A stretch of 64,000 nt of DNA from Delphinus delphis (lineage: Eukaryota; Chordata; Mammalia; Artiodactyla; Delphinidae). Position 1 is the first letter of the stretch. Each line of letters begins with the position of its first letter. Made by a program: the position numbers and the translations under genes. Below, in pieces: positions 33,599 through 45,639 of the stretch. The DNA is taken from NCBI RefSeq assembly GCF_949987515.2, contig NC_082692.2, forward strand, positions 93,009,488 to 93,073,487, given 5' to 3'. The notes under the pieces were generated by a model. The model ran no database searches and was not told the origin of the DNA. It worked only from the letters and a program-made list of their open reading frames with translations.

Positions 33599-35469
33599 GG
33601 CTTCTCATCTCGTCCCACTTAGATGTCAGTTAAGCCAAGGGCTGTCTGGCTTCGCTGATGGCAGGCATGTCGCTGTGCACTCCAGCTTTTGTTTAATGAA
33701 CAGAACATCATTCGTTCCCAGGTCTCTGCTGATATCAATCGATAAAGTCGTTTCTCTTACCAAGGCACTACAGGTGATACTCGGAGATGTACAATAGTGC
33801 TAACTAGCTGGAACAACTATTATTTTTGAACTTTAATGAGGTACCAGACAAGAAAGGCAGTTAATTTCTACCTAATGATCCGATGTGGTCCTTGGAGATG
33901 TGTGACCAGGTTGCATCACTTTTATTGAACAAGGCTGTCAGTATTGTCTGACCATGTGTCTAGCAAAAAGCCAATGATTGTACGCTGGGACTGCAGAAAG
34001 ACATGGTTACATAGTCATTTTATAGCACTCAAATTCTAAAGTGTTGGGTGAGAATAGGAAAGAACAACTATTTATTTTTAAAGAGAAATCCAATTGGGTG
34101 AAGCCAATTTTATGGAGCTTAGATGTGAGCAATAAAGATGTAAGCATGTTATCAGTTTCTTCCACAGTTGTCTAGGGAAAACCCTTGATCACTTTGCTGA
34201 GTAGCGGCCCATTGTGGAAAATTGCTGATATGTACTGTAATTTCTTTAATGCCATCAGTTATGCTGAGCATTAAAAGATACTTTTAAATTATCCATATAT
34301 AATAAAACATACTAGATAACTCTAGATGAATAAACTTTTAAACAACTGTGACTTTTGGAAGGAGGACACCAGGATGGCATACAGGCTTCCACTCCTCGTT
34401 ATACATGCAGACATTACCAACTGATCACGGCACGTTTCCCACCATGTCCAGCCGTGACTTCAAAGTTCTCAACCCAGCACTTCAGGCAGAACTGCTACTT
34501 GATTGGAGTTGTCATGTGAGGTGAAGCCTTTTGCCATCGTTGATGTAGATCATAAGAAAAAGTTATCTTTTCTCTTTGCTGGTTTTTTGTTTGTTTGTTA
34601 CCTTATGGAAATGCTTAAGGATAAACAGCCTGGGCTTTGTATTTCTGGCTGAATCACTAAATGGCTCAGTGCTTTTTATGCCACTTTGAAAGGTGGGCCA
34701 TTTTAGAAATTCCACTGGGGAATTTGAAAGAATTGCTGAGGCAAGTCTTTATTTGATGTTTTGAGCTTTTTACTCCATACCAGATATTGATGGGCGCCAA
34801 CTCCTGGAACAGATGGAAAATTGCATATTTCAGAGAGAGTAAATGGATTGCACCACGTGAGAATCCAGTCCTTTAGGGGGAGAAGGTTTTCTCTGATGGC
34901 AAGGAAACATCACGGGACCCCGCGAATGCTCTGGTGGATGTACTTGGTTTCTTCCTTCTTGTATCTTGAGCAAAGGCTGTCAAAGGACCACCCAGAATAG
35001 AATAAGTGATAGGAAGGAATACTTAGGCTATAGTTTTCAAACTTGAGATGTGAAATGGTTTCATTAAAAATGCCTTCTTCCCAGGCTGAAAAGACACAGT
35101 CATGATTATTAGCATCCTCGGGATTACTTGAATTTGTCTTGTAATTGACACGGCACAAAAGGCATCAGAACTTTTTGAACCAAGAAGCAATTACAGAATG
35201 CAATAATGCAGGAAAAGGAAAACAAATAGGTCTTGTCTATTAGTACACAATGGCACTCGAAATAGACAACTGCAATTTCATGGCTGACCTGTGCTGTAAT
35301 TTACCCCTGGTGGTTCCCTTACTGAAATTTTAATCCTTGAGACTCTACGTTTGTCCAAAAATAATCTATATGTGAAAACCGTGGCACAGCCTCTCTCAGT
35401 AAGAAAGAGAGACAAGGTGGTAGGCATAATCTTCATAATCGCTTCTGTGGCATAGCTGAGGAGAGCAAA
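33599..35469. other. Longest unique block; possible conserved non-coding sequence
   Basis: About 1.9 kb without any repeat I can identify and without coding signal. Absence of young and old insertions over this length is unusual for this window. Sub-blocks 34070-34300 and 35090-35330 are AT-rich with TAAT-type motifs. Confidence 0.35.
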
Positions 35470-35665
35470 GTTCTAGGGTGCTGGAATCCTGGCTTGAGTC
35501 TTGGCTGTGCGGACTTGAGAAAGTTATGGAACCTCTCTGAATCTTAGTTTCGTCTGTAACTTGAGTAAGCATACTTGTGTTAGCGCCCTTAGGAGAGGCA
35601 GAGATGAAGGAGGGCATGTGAAGTGCCCAGCATAGAGCCTGATACACTGAAACGGCTCCGTAATT
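35470..35665 (+). mobile_element. MIR SINE
   Basis: gaatcctggcttgagtcttg, acctctctgaatcttagttt and tgcccagcatagagcctgat in MIR order. Confidence 0.75.
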
Positions 35666-35849
35666 TTATTTGTTATTTTTTTAATGGCTTTGGATGGCAA
35701 TGGTCTTTCTGGTTTAGAAGGTATTTCGAAAAAATGATCTTGGGATTGTGGAATGGAAAAGCATCCACAATCATGCTCCTGTGTTTAGATTTTAAACTCC
35801 TGCCTAATAGCACTTTTTTCATACTTGCTTTGATCAGTAACAAAAATGG

Positions 35850-35933
35850 CTCAATTCTTCCTCCCTCTTTGTATCCACACCCTTTGCTGTGTGACTTCAA
35901 AGCTTCTCCTGCTGAAACTCCACTCCTCCTTGG
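35850..35933 (+). mobile_element. Ancient repeat split by an LTR, left part
   Basis: ttgtatccacaccctttgct then gtgtgacttcaaagcttctc. The same old repeat resumes at about 36765 with atcatgtgactttctttggc. Confidence 0.4.
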
Positions 35934-36130
35934 ATGGGACTCACTCCCAGCCGCACCTCAGATTGGGACCTGAACCCACAATCCCTGACACAGGACGGGA
36001 CTTGAACCCCCTATCTTTTGATTGAAGCCACTCACTCACTCGGTGTCAGGACCTACTGAAGCTCAGGTTCGTTTGTCTTGATGCAGAAAGAACTCAGCGT
36101 GTGAGGCAAAGTGATGGACAAAGTGTGAGT

Positions 36131-36136
36131 TTATTA
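36131..36136 (-). terminator. LTR polyadenylation signal
   Basis: AATAAA on the minus strand within ctaataaactcacac, at the R region of the LTR. Confidence 0.5.
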
Positions 36137-36209
36137 GCACAGGATGCTTGTGAGAGATACAAGCGTGCAGGCAAGGGAGCGCAGCCCCAGGAACAAAGAG
36201 GGCTACATC

Positions 36210-36215
36210 TTTATA
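36210..36215 (-). promoter_or_regulatory. LTR TATA box
   Basis: TATAAA on the minus strand within gattataaagatg, 80 bp upstream (in LTR sense) of the AATAAA at 36131-36136. Ancestral viral promoter; present activity unknown. Confidence 0.5.
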
Positions 36216-36764
36216 ATCAAAGGAAAAACGGGGAGGGGAGCCGACCACCTCCTTTCTCATATGGGTAGACGTTAAGGCTTACATCATTAGTTCCTCCTTT
36301 AACCGTATATGGTCTAACCAGGACTGTCATGTTGCTATTTAAATCATACATATATTAGCAAAAGGGTGGTAACATATACTAAAATATGGTAATTCATCTC
36401 AGGTTTCAGTATAATGTCTCCTTTCACCTAGTTTCTTTCCTCTCTCACCTATATTCCTGTCTTGGCTATGTGCAGAAATGCTACTCTTCAAGGACCATTA
36501 ACTCCTTGACTTCATGTAATAAGATTCAGACCCCGTACCTTTTGTCTTGTGTTTTAACTATTAGGACTTGTGGCTTGAGTGTGCCTGGTCTTCCTTCCAG
36601 GTAAAGTAGATTGTTGCTAGGCTACTGGATTCTTTTCTTGAGTGGTCATTAGCTTATAACAGTCTCCCAAACTCCCTTAAAATTCCCTTTCTGTCTTTCA
36701 TCCCTTAGTGGGATTTTTAAACTGTCTAATCTTACTCTATCCCTATTTACTCCCATCACAAAAG

Positions 36765-36905
36765 AGGTCTATCTGCTTGCCCTTTGTTTCTGAATTTATC
36801 ATGTGACTTTCTTTGGCCAATGAGATGTTAGCAGACATGATACAAAGAAAGACTTGATAAAGCTCTTGAGTGTTTCTGCAGGTTCTGAGTCATTCCACAA
36901 TGAAG
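36765..36905 (+). mobile_element. Ancient repeat split by an LTR, right part
   Basis: atttatcatgtgactttctt, tggccaatgagatgttagca and gacttgataaagctcttgag, a family also represented at 54896-55258. Confidence 0.5.
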
Positions 36906-37439
36906 TTCCAAGTATTCACCACATTGCTATTAGGATTCCTTTGAAGGTCAGTTCCAGTTGGTGCAAGTCTCACGAAATCCAGCACAGCACTGAGCCACTT
37001 CTTTCAAATCATCTCATGCCATGTCTGCAGCCTGTTCTGGGGTTCAAAGCGAAGGGCATCACCAAGAAGTGTTGCCAGGTGAACATACGTGGCAGGGATG
37101 GCAGTTCATATATTGTAAAACAAACCTGAACACAACACAGACGTAGTTTCTGTGGTGCAAAGTTAGATTATTTCCTTGGGAAAATGGTTTTATGAGCCAG
37201 TAATTCCAGCCAAGAGCACGTGACCTCTAGTCAGATCTCAGGTATATAATCAAGTCCAGACAAGAATAGCAAAGCTGCTTAGCTGACCACCACGAATTCA
37301 TGAATAATAGGTAATAATTGTGACATGCTACCGAGGCTTTGTGGTTGTTTGTTATGCAGCATTATTAAAGCAGTAGATAACGGTTACACTTCTGTATATT
37401 ATAGCTCAAATTCTCTTATGTTGCAATTATGGCTTATTT
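36906..37439. other. Unique sequence, possible conserved non-coding block
   Basis: No repeat recognised. AT-rich, with TAATAATTGTGACA-like motifs near 37310. Confidence 0.3.
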
Positions 37440-37560
37440 GTTAGGCTCTCGAGATGTATTGAGAACTCATTGAAAATAGGGGTGATATCTTATTTACCTT
37501 GTATCTACAGGGCCCAACACAGTACCTGATGGGTAATAAATATTTGTCACCTGAAGTTCT
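37440..37560 (+). mobile_element. L2 LINE 3' terminus
   Basis: cagggcccaacacagtacct to gggtaataaatatttgtcac. Confidence 0.75.
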
Positions 37561-37599
37561 GGCTTTATTAGGACATTCCTTCACGTATTGGTATATGTG

Positions 37600-37725
37600 T
37601 TCCTACATTTGTACTTTCATCAGTGAATGTCTACTATATGCCAGGCATCGTGCTGGGTGCTAGGAGTACAAATGTGAACCAAATTAACATTAGAAGAATC
37701 GCATGAATTAGGAATGAGAACCGTG
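37600..37725 (-). mobile_element. L2 LINE 3' fragment, reverse
   Basis: gtctactatatgccaggcat followed by cgtgctgggtgctaggagta. Confidence 0.7.
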
Positions 37726-37774
37726 TCTATGTACATACCTTAAAATGTGAATAAATAACTGGATGAATGAAATA

Positions 37775-38080
37775 ACCACTTATCAAATTCCTGCTGTGTG
37801 TCAGGCCTGGTGCCCTCAGGGGAGGGCACTTGAGGTAAAAGAAATGATGGGGGAAGTGATGGGAGGACAGATGTATTAGAGAGTGAGAATGGAATGGAAG
37901 GGTTTGGGCTGGGGAATAGTGAGAGAAAGTTTTGAAATATAGTTCTGGATGGCTTTGGTTGATAGACCAAAGGGTTTGGATTATGGATGAAGCCCGGAGT
38001 AGGTACCCAGGCCAGGCAGGTAATGTAAATAAGTGAAGACCAGATGTGAAGGGAGATGGAGTGGCAGGGACCACAGCGGG
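37775..38080 (-). mobile_element. L2 LINE remnant, reverse
   Basis: ctgctgtgtgtcaggcctgg then the purine-rich L2 body, including gaccaaagggtttggattat. Confidence 0.55.
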
Positions 38081-38111
38081 AAAACACGTGTCTATCTAGA
38101 GACCGCACCCA

Positions 38112-38262
38112 GGTCTAGCTCAGTGCTTCTTAAACTTCCGTGTGCCTGGAGGTGACCTGAACACCTTGTCTCTGGGGCTGTAGTTTTGGGGCGGGGGGTG
38201 GAGGGCTGAGATTTCCTATTTCTAACAAGCTCCCAGGTGATGCCATGCTGCTGGTTCCCTCT
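38112..38262 (+). mobile_element. MER5A-type hAT-Charlie element
   Basis: cagtgcttcttaaacttccg, ttctaacaagctcccaggtg and atgccatgctgctggttccc, good MER5A. Confidence 0.85.
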
Positions 38263-39483
38263 TTCACCCTCTGAGAAGGAAGAATCTAGTTGTTGTTTGC
38301 CACATGACAATGCGGATCCAGGTTTGCCAGAACATTGAACCTTTTCAAGAAAACCCACAAATTTCTGTTTTATCTGAAATACTCAGATTTTTCATAGTAG
38401 TAACTAATGTTTGCAAAGATACTTATAAAATGGGCAACCTCTCTTTGACTACTTCCTGGAGTTGGGCACATGCACTATTCTGATTCCAAATGCTGAGGCA
38501 TCCCGCCTTTGATGTCACCATACTTTGGACTTTGCATTTCTTGTGTTTGCCCTTGTGGCTATATGCTTTGCCACATATATTTGCCACACATATTTCTTTT
38601 AAATCTAAGGTGATTTTAAGCTTCTTAGGGACATGGATTAAATCTTTTTATTTTTCCACCTGCTAAAATATGTGGCAGAATGTTTCATACCCAGTGGGAG
38701 GTCAATAGATATTAGTAAACTACCTAATGAAGATAAATGGTGTATTTCATAAAGCTGGAATGGATTTTCATAAATTATCAGTAGGAGTTTTATTCTGGAG
38801 TGGGCAAGAAGAAAGAGTTGCTTAATTTTATTAATCACCCTCGTTTTTTAGAAAACATATTAATAGCTTAGGAATTCTTGGTCTGCATGGGAACAAGTTT
38901 AATATACTAAGATGGTTATGATGCATCGTAATTGGGCCGTGGAGGAGGGAGGACAGTGCTGTCCTGCTGAAAGCAGTTGGGTAGTTGAAAACAAACAAAC
39001 AAAAAGGCAAAATTCAGTAAAAGACCCAATATTCTCAATGATTTATGAGCCAATCCTGAAGGAGGAAAGTGCAGTTTTTCTCGTAAAACCTAATGGGATT
39101 GAAGATGGCACAGTGGAACAGAATTCATGGAGGTGAAAACTCTTAGTTTTGGATTCTGAATATCTTTGGAGAGTCCACCCTGGGCAGATGCCATTATAAG
39201 TTGTCAGATCCTGAAGGATTACTTATGAAAACCATCGACCCTGCACTGAAGGCTCAACACCCCTTTGTACATGCTCTAGAGGTTGCTAACTGCTTTATTA
39301 GGTAAATTGACCCTCATAGCCATTCCAGTAGGTCAGCATGGAAGATGTGTCAAGAAAATTATCCAAAACTTGAGAATAGGCAAAAAGGAAGATGACTTTC
39401 TTTCACTACGGCACAAACATTGTCTACAAATCCTCCAGGGTTTATCTAGGTCTACAAGGGTGTATACTGTCTGTTGATTAGGC
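38263..39483. other. Unique sequence
   Basis: No repeat recognised. A short (CAAA)n run lies at 38992-39003. Confidence 0.35.
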
Positions 39484-39565
39484 CAGAGGTCAGAAAACTC
39501 CTGTAAAGCACCAGATAATAAATATTTTAGGCTTTGCAGAACATATGTATTATCTGTTAAATATT
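39484..39565 (-). mobile_element. MER1-type fragment, reverse
   Basis: agaggtcagaaaactcctgt, aaagcaccagataataaata and ttttaggctttgcagaacat, the reverse MER1 end. Confidence 0.75.
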
Positions 39566-39579
39566 CTTCTACTTTTCCC

Positions 39580-39713
39580 TCCCTCTCTCCATCCCTCCCC
39601 TCTGCCTGCCTGCCTTCCTTCCTACCTTCCTTCCTTCCTCTCTCCCTCTCTTCTTCTCTCCCTCTCTCCCTCTCTCTTTCTCTCCCTCTCTATTTCTCTC
39701 TCTCTCTCTCTTA
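39580..39713. repeat. CT-rich microsatellite
   Basis: Variable (CCCT), (CCTT) and (CTCT) blocks over 130 bp on the plus strand; polypurine on the other strand. Confidence 0.9.
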
Positions 39714-40611
39714 AAAAGTCTAAAAGCCAGGACCAAATTCATAGGTAGGACTGTGTATATACTAAGGGCCCATCCATGCTGGGTACTGCAAATGTCAGCT
39801 TTGAGATGCTTTCAAGTCAAATTTTCATCATATCTCAGGTTTGAGTTGACAGGCATTGATGGACATGGAAACTATGGTGGGTTTATTGTTCTAGGTCAGC
39901 TTCTGAGGCATCTTGCCGGGACCAGATGTCACTTACCTGGGAGCTCTGGGTTCCCCTGTCTGGCTACCACCACACAGCCAGGCCTAGTAGCACACACCTT
40001 CAATATTCCAGCTCCTCTTTCCCTTCTGAGATTGAAGGAAACATGATACCACAGTGTGTGGGCTCTGTGTCCTTGAGATACATTGAAGGAGTCAGTTGAT
40101 CCAATCCGGAGGAGTAGAGGAGTCAGTTGCCTGAGGAGAGAATTCTGGTTATCCAAGGAAGGGGCGACATAGGTCAATTTTCCCTCCCTCCTTCCCCCCA
40201 TGGAGTGCTTATAGCATGGTTTATCCACACAGCCTGTTTGAAGACATCCTTCATGGCTGAGTGGCAAGCAACCTGCTATATCATTTTATGACTCATTGTG
40301 AATCAGCGACCAGTGTGGTAACACATTACTTTGCACTGTTTTCATCCTTCCTTAGCTGACCCTTTAGCCTCACTCTCACTGCCCTGAGATCGTACCTGCA
40401 AATAGCCGCCGGCACTTAATCTTTGCCTCAGGCTCTGTTTCCTAGAGAACTCAGGTGAAGACAAGGGTTCCTTCTTACACCCACCTGGTGTTCTTTCTCA
40501 GGACTTGAGGCCTTACTGACCATTTTGATTTTAAGCAACAAAAAAGAGAAAACAGACACAAAACTACAAATAGGATATTCTTTGTATTGATTAGGATTGA
40601 ACTTAGTTACC
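39714..40611. other. Mostly unique sequence, LTR-like tail near the right end
   Basis: 40330-40470 contains ctgccctgagatcgtacctg and cctcaggctctgtttcctag, like the 3' end of an old LTR. The remainder is unassigned. Confidence 0.35.
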
Positions 40612-40657
40612 AGTAACAACAACAATAATAACAACAAAACAAAAAATAAAATAAAGT
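40612..40657. repeat. AAC/AAT simple repeat
   Basis: Irregular aac and aat triplets grading into aaaat units. Confidence 0.8.
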
Positions 40658-41130
40658 GGCTTAAGCAAGTTAGAAATATCTTTCTTTTCCATATAAAACT
40701 CTGGAGTTAGGCAGGGAAGGCTAGCACAGTGGTCCTTCTCCATGAAGTGCTTAAGGATGCAGCCTATTCCCAACTCAATGTATACCCTCCTTTAGGGTAT
40801 GGCTTTCAGCCTTATTCTCCAAGGCAACGTTTTCTTCCTAAGCATCAGTGTGAAGCAAAAAAAAAAAAAAAAAAAAAAAAAAGCCAAGATTGTGCACCAA
40901 ATGTTTTTTGAGAAAATTTCTGGAACTGCCACAGGACATTTCTGTTTATATTCCATTGGCCAGAATCTAGGTCTACAGCTGCAGTCTAGCAGCTACAACT
41001 CGCTACAAGAAAGGCTGGGAAATGTAATCTCTATTCCGGGTGGCCATGTGCTAAGAATTCTGTTTCTTTTGAAGAAAGAGAAAAGGACTGTTGGGGAACA
41101 ACTAGAAGTTTGTCATATACTTCTGTATTA
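40658..41130 (-). mobile_element. Ancient interspersed repeat, family not named
   Basis: Landmarks aagtggcttaagcaagttag, cattggccagaatctaggtc and ggctgggaaatgtaatctct recur in an old placental repeat. A 26-base A run at 40857-40882 has expanded inside it. Confidence 0.5.
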
Positions 41131-41254
41131 ACTCCATTTTGTTTTTCTCACTCTCTGAGATATACTTGACAGTGGTGGATATTTTGAGAAGGTGATGTAC
41201 AGGATCCAAGTTAGGATAGATTTGTTTTCCATGTTTTGGTGAATTGCATGTTGA

Positions 41255-41297
41255 AATACATGCGTGTGTGTGTATTGTGTGCATGTGTGTGTATGTA
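41255..41297. repeat. GT microsatellite
   Basis: Two short GT blocks with interruptions. Confidence 0.75.
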
Positions 41298-41327
41298 GAG
41301 CTTTTTTCCCCCCAAAAGAATGACATA

Positions 41328-41572
41328 CATAACCTCCTGTCTTTTTTTTTTTTTTTTTTTTTTTTGCGGTGCGTGGGCCTCTCACTGCTGTGGCCTCTCC
41401 TGTTGCGGAGCACAGGCTCCGGACATGCAGGCTCAGTGGCCATGGCTCACGGGCCCAGCCGCTCCGCGGCACGTGGGATCTTCCAGGACCGGGGCACGAA
41501 CCCGTGTCCCCTGCATCGGCAGGCGGACTCTCAACCACTGTGCCACCAGGGAAGCCCCATAACCCCCTGTCT
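41328..41572 (-). mobile_element. Cetacean tRNA-derived SINE (CHR-2-like), antisense
   Basis: T-run at 41342-41365, the body, and ccaccagggaagcccc at the head. Flanked by cataacctcctgtct (41328-41342) and cataaccccctgtct (41558-41572), one mismatch in 15. Confidence 0.95.
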
Positions 41573-41764
41573 TGAAACATGGTAAAATATTACCAGTACC
41601 ACTCCTTTCTTACTGTGTCTTTTCTTCCTCCCCATCTTCATACCTTTTTATAGTTGTGCACAGATATACAAAGAATGTCAGGCCTAAGTCAATGGATGTT
41701 TTCATTTAAAAAAAAGGAAAGGAAAAGCATAGTACTAATTAATTTTTGTTAGTGTGTATATTTC

Positions 41765-42410
41765 ATTAGCTACTGCCACAATGATGTTGCATAACAAATA
41801 ACTCCAAACTCAGTGGCTTAAAAATTAGTATCACATAACAGTATTATGCATAAGAGTATTACCACAAAGTTACCAGCTTAAACAATACACGCTTATTATC
41901 TCATAGCTTCTTGGCTCAGGAAAGAATACACGCTTATTATCTCATAGTTTCTTGGGCACAGCTTAGATGAGTCCTCTGCTTTGGGGTTTCTCATGAGATT
42001 GCAATCAAAATGTTGGCCAGGGCTGAGGTCTCATCTGAAAGATAGACAGGGGAAAGATCCACTTCCAGGCTCACATGATTATCAACAGGATTCTGTTCCT
42101 TGTGGCCTATTGGGCTGAGGGCGTCATTTCCTTACTGGCTGTTGACCAGCAGCTGCCCTCATTTCCATCCCAACATTTTTCCCCAAAGCATGCAAGTGGA
42201 GAATGCAATAGAGAGAGGATCTTAGCAAGATGGAAGTTACAGTCTTATGTAACATAATCACAGTAATGACTTTCCATCACCTTTGCTGTATTCTGTGGGT
42301 TAGAAGCAAGTCACAGGCCTGATCACACTCAAGGGAAGGGGCTTACTCAGGGGTATGAACACCGGGGGGTGGGGATCATTAGAGCTCATTTTAGAGTCTG
42401 TCCACCACAA
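41765..42410 (-). mobile_element. MLT1-type MaLR LTR, reverse, with internal duplication
   Basis: gcataacaaataactccaaa and actcagtggcttaaaaatta at the left and tttagagtctgtccaccaca at the right. A 31-bp unit starting aatacacgcttattatctca is repeated at 41884 and 41935 with one mismatch. Confidence 0.7.
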
Positions 42411-42934
42411 ATAATTTGTTTTCACAGCTCTGTGGTTGGGCGGTGTTGAATGCTTTGCCTGCAGGATTTGATCTGCTCATGGGTGTGTCATCCTCTTTGG
42501 GGAATGTGGGCCAGCTGGGGAATTTTCTTCCCATGTTGATGGGAAGGGAACAAGCTGGCGCAGGAGAACAAGTGGAACTACACATGTGCATTTCAAATCT
42601 CTGCTTGCATCACATTTGCTGATATCTCGTTGTCTAAAGTGAGACACACGGCTGAGCCCAAAGTCAAAGGGTAGAAAAATGCACGCCACCTTTAGGGCTA
42701 GATATGCAAAGTGTGAGTGTACATGGAGGATGAAGAATTTTGCCCAACAATTCAATTTACAACAGTGTGAAAACACAGAGAGGCAGTATTATTTTTGTGG
42801 AAGTGGACTTGTAACTCAGTCTACACATTACAAGTGACCTTGTTTAGACTACATGGATTACTGGAGACAGAGTTATTTATTTGAATAGATAGGTGTATTC
42901 ATGTGTGTATGCTGCTTACACTACTGGCATAAAG
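42411..42934. other. Unique sequence
   Basis: No repeat recognised. Confidence 0.35.
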
Positions 42935-43250
42935 AGGTCCACAAAATATGGGTCAACTCTAGCCTACCATGTGCTTCTGTAGAGTTTGCAAACTAAGAGT
43001 GGTTTGTATACTTTTAAATGGTTGAGAAAAGAATATTTCATGAAATTACATAAAATTCAAATTTCTGTATCCATGAATAAAGTTTTCTTGGAACATCGCC
43101 AAGCTCATTCATTTACATATTATCTTTGGCTGCTTCCACGCTGCAATGGCTCTGTTGAATAGTTACAACAGAGATTATATGACCTGAAAAGTCTTAAATA
43201 CTTACTATCTGGTCCTTTACAGGAAAAGTTGGCTGACTCCTGTACAAATC
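42935..43250 (+). mobile_element. MER1-type hAT-Charlie element
   Basis: gaggtccacaaaatatgggt at the left, aagttttcttggaacatcgc inside, and tttacaggaaaagttggctg near the right end. Confidence 0.8.
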
Positions 43251-43374
43251 TACAAAAGTACCACATACACATGTAAAAATAAATATGCATATGTATGTAT
43301 ATATAAGTGAAACATGAGCTGTGTAGCACTTAGTTATAATTTAGAGGTGTAAGAGAAATTGGATATTGTCTTTC

Positions 43375-43465
43375 AAGTATGATTATTTTAGAGATGTAAA
43401 AACAGGCTCAGAGAGCTAAAGTAACTTGCTGAACTACATTATATAAGTGGCAAAACTGAGGAAGG
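43375..43465 (-). mobile_element. MIR fragment, reverse
   Basis: aaacaggctcagagagctaa then agtaacttgctgaactacat. Confidence 0.7.
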
Positions 43466-44174
43466 AAGCATATTTCTTAATTAAAAAAGGTTTCCTCTGC
43501 GATATACTGTCACCCAGCATTTTTTCCTCATGCCATGTATAAAAATGAATTTAAAATAGGATGGGCCAAAGTATCACATCATCTCATTTACATTTGCTAC
43601 TAAATTTATTTTGATTAATATTGTGATCTTTTTTGATTTAATGTGACTAATGTTCCTCACATATCTGGGAAAATGTATCAATTACGGGGTTAATTAATGT
43701 TGATGTTTAAACTCAGAATGAGATCCTATTAATCAAATACATCTGTTTTTTGGGGGTTTAATTAATAAGGTTCTGAGAACTTCTTCTGATAGATTTCACT
43801 CCATTCTAATGAACCCCATGCATCACTTTATTAAGCCCTAACTGTTGCTGCCTTTTCCCCCTTTGTTCCCATAGTTCCCATAGACAATAGTAAAGCCTTT
43901 ATTTCTACACCATGTAATCGGGCTTAGGAATATCCACCTTCTGTAATTCAGTGCAGTGCCTGAATAATGCATGTCATGCAAGACGATCCTTAGCTAGACA
44001 GTTGTTAAGTGCTAAAAGGAAAAAATCAAATCGGCAATAATGAAGTGTGGGAGTAATGTAAAGCTAAAAACGGTATTTACAAAAAGAGTCATTAAGCCTT
44101 AAGTTTAAAAAATGCTTGCTGTAAAGTATCACAGGGATAGAAATTACAACTTTTAAACAACATTGATTTCTTCT
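43466..44174. other. AT-rich unique block, possible conserved non-coding element
   Basis: No repeat recognised. Several TTAATTAAT/TAATTAAT homeodomain-type cores at 43690-43765 and a MEF2-like AT-rich patch. Confidence 0.3.
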
Positions 44175-45060
44175 TCTGCATCCTTTAAAAATAAATACAT
44201 AGTTATTTATTGAGATTTGACATACAGTACAATTTACAGATCTTAAGTATACAGTTTGAGGAGTTTTGAAATATGGTGTGCCCAGGTAACCATGGCTCCA
44301 ATCAAGATAGAGAGCATTTCCAACACTGCAGAATATTTGCTTGTGTTTCCTTCCAAACAGTCTCCCCACCCAGAGGCAACGACTTACTGATTTGTATCAC
44401 CAGAGATGTTTTTCCTATTCTTGAATTTCATATAAATGACATCTACAGAATATACTTGATTTATTCTGACTTCCTAGATTCAATCTTGTTGAAAATCAAT
44501 TGACTGTATAAGTATAGCTCTATTTATGAATTCTATATCTGTTCTATTAATCTATTTTTATATTTTTTAAATTATTATGTAAGTTTCAGGTGTATAGCAT
44601 TATAGTTCAACACCTGTATGTGCTACAGGGAGATCACTACAAGTCTAGTATCCATCCGTCACCATACTCTGATTTATCTTAAAGCCAGTACCATATGATT
44701 TTGATTACTTTGGATCAAAAGTTATCCTTGAAATTGGGAAATGTAAGTCCTCCAACACGTTTTCTTCTTTCTCAAGGTTGTTTTGGATATTCTAGCTCCT
44801 TCTATATACATTTTAGACTTAGCTTGTCAACTTATACAAAGGCCTGTTGGAATTTTTGTAAGGTGTCAGTGAATCTTAGGTAGATTTGGAGGGAATCAGA
44901 ATCTTATAAATATTGATTTTTCCAGTCCATGAATATGGTATGTTTCTCCATTAATGTGGGTCTTCTTTAATTTCTCCCAGAAAGTTTTTGAAGTTTTCAG
45001 TATAAAGATCTTGAACATTTCTTGTTAACTTTATTTTATGTATATGCTACTTCTTGTGTC
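44175..45060 (-). mobile_element. Old L1M 3' UTR and ORF2 end, antisense
   Basis: ttattgagatttgacataca, gaaattgggaaatgtaagtc and tgttttggatattctagctc follow reverse L1. A separate L1 3' fragment (gtttcaggtgtatagcatta) is inserted at about 44560-44650. Confidence 0.8.
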
Positions 45061-45294
45061 AGTTTTGGCAATATGTCAGGTAGCAGATGTAATCTTTGGG
45101 TGAGTCGACTCATGATTCAGATTCCACGGAGGATTTCTGATTCCTGACTTAGGTAATATGCCCACTCATTCTTTAGGAATGGGCTGAGAATCTTGACTGA
45201 CAATCTTTGTAAGACTGTATCCAGAAAGGGGTAGGAGGGTGCAAGATACATGGGGTACAATAGGGTCTCTGTTACTCAGAGAATGGGGAGTATA

Positions 45295-45425
45295 CTCTTG
45301 GAAAGCAAACACAACAAGCATCTACTACCAGTTATTGTGCTAAGAATTTTACATTATCTCATTTAATCATATAATATTTCCATTTTACTATTATAGGCAC
45401 ATTTTTGTGCATTTATAAACTTTGC
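45295..45425 (-). mobile_element. MIR fragment, reverse
   Basis: ttattgtgctaagaatttta followed by cattatctcatttaatcata. Confidence 0.7.
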
Positions 45426-45639
45426 CTAAGACTTCTTAAAGCTGTTCTACTAAGAATCATTTGCATGTAAGCAATTAATGTGCCCAATATAAATTGTTCT
45501 TTTCTGTTCATTAAAGCTGGTCTCCCACTAGTGGTACTTGGCAACACTACATAGTTTATTTTTCCTTTATACAACTAAAGTAAACTAATAGTATCAGATT
45601 TTTTTTTTTTTACAAATTCCAGTAAGCTCTCTGAATGAC

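Larger units (their letters stand above)
35934..36760 (-). mobile_element. ERV1-type solo LTR, reverse, with readable U3-R-U5
   Basis: On the minus strand it reads from a TG near 36760 through a TATAAA box (36210-36215), then AATAAA (36131-36136) 80 bp further, and a U5 that ends near 35934 with two gggttcaa/gggttcag units. No internal viral genes are attached, so this is an LTR alone. Its boundaries are approximate because I could not find a clean target duplication. It interrupts an older repeat present on both sides. Confidence 0.6.

Noticed and set aside
35985..36015. tRNA T-arm-like gggttcaagtccc on the minus strand
   Set aside because: No acceptor stem, D-arm or anticodon arm around it. 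It belongs to the LTR U5.
41128..41580. 150-residue minus-strand frame
   Set aside because: Translation of the SINE and its poly(A)-derived lysines.
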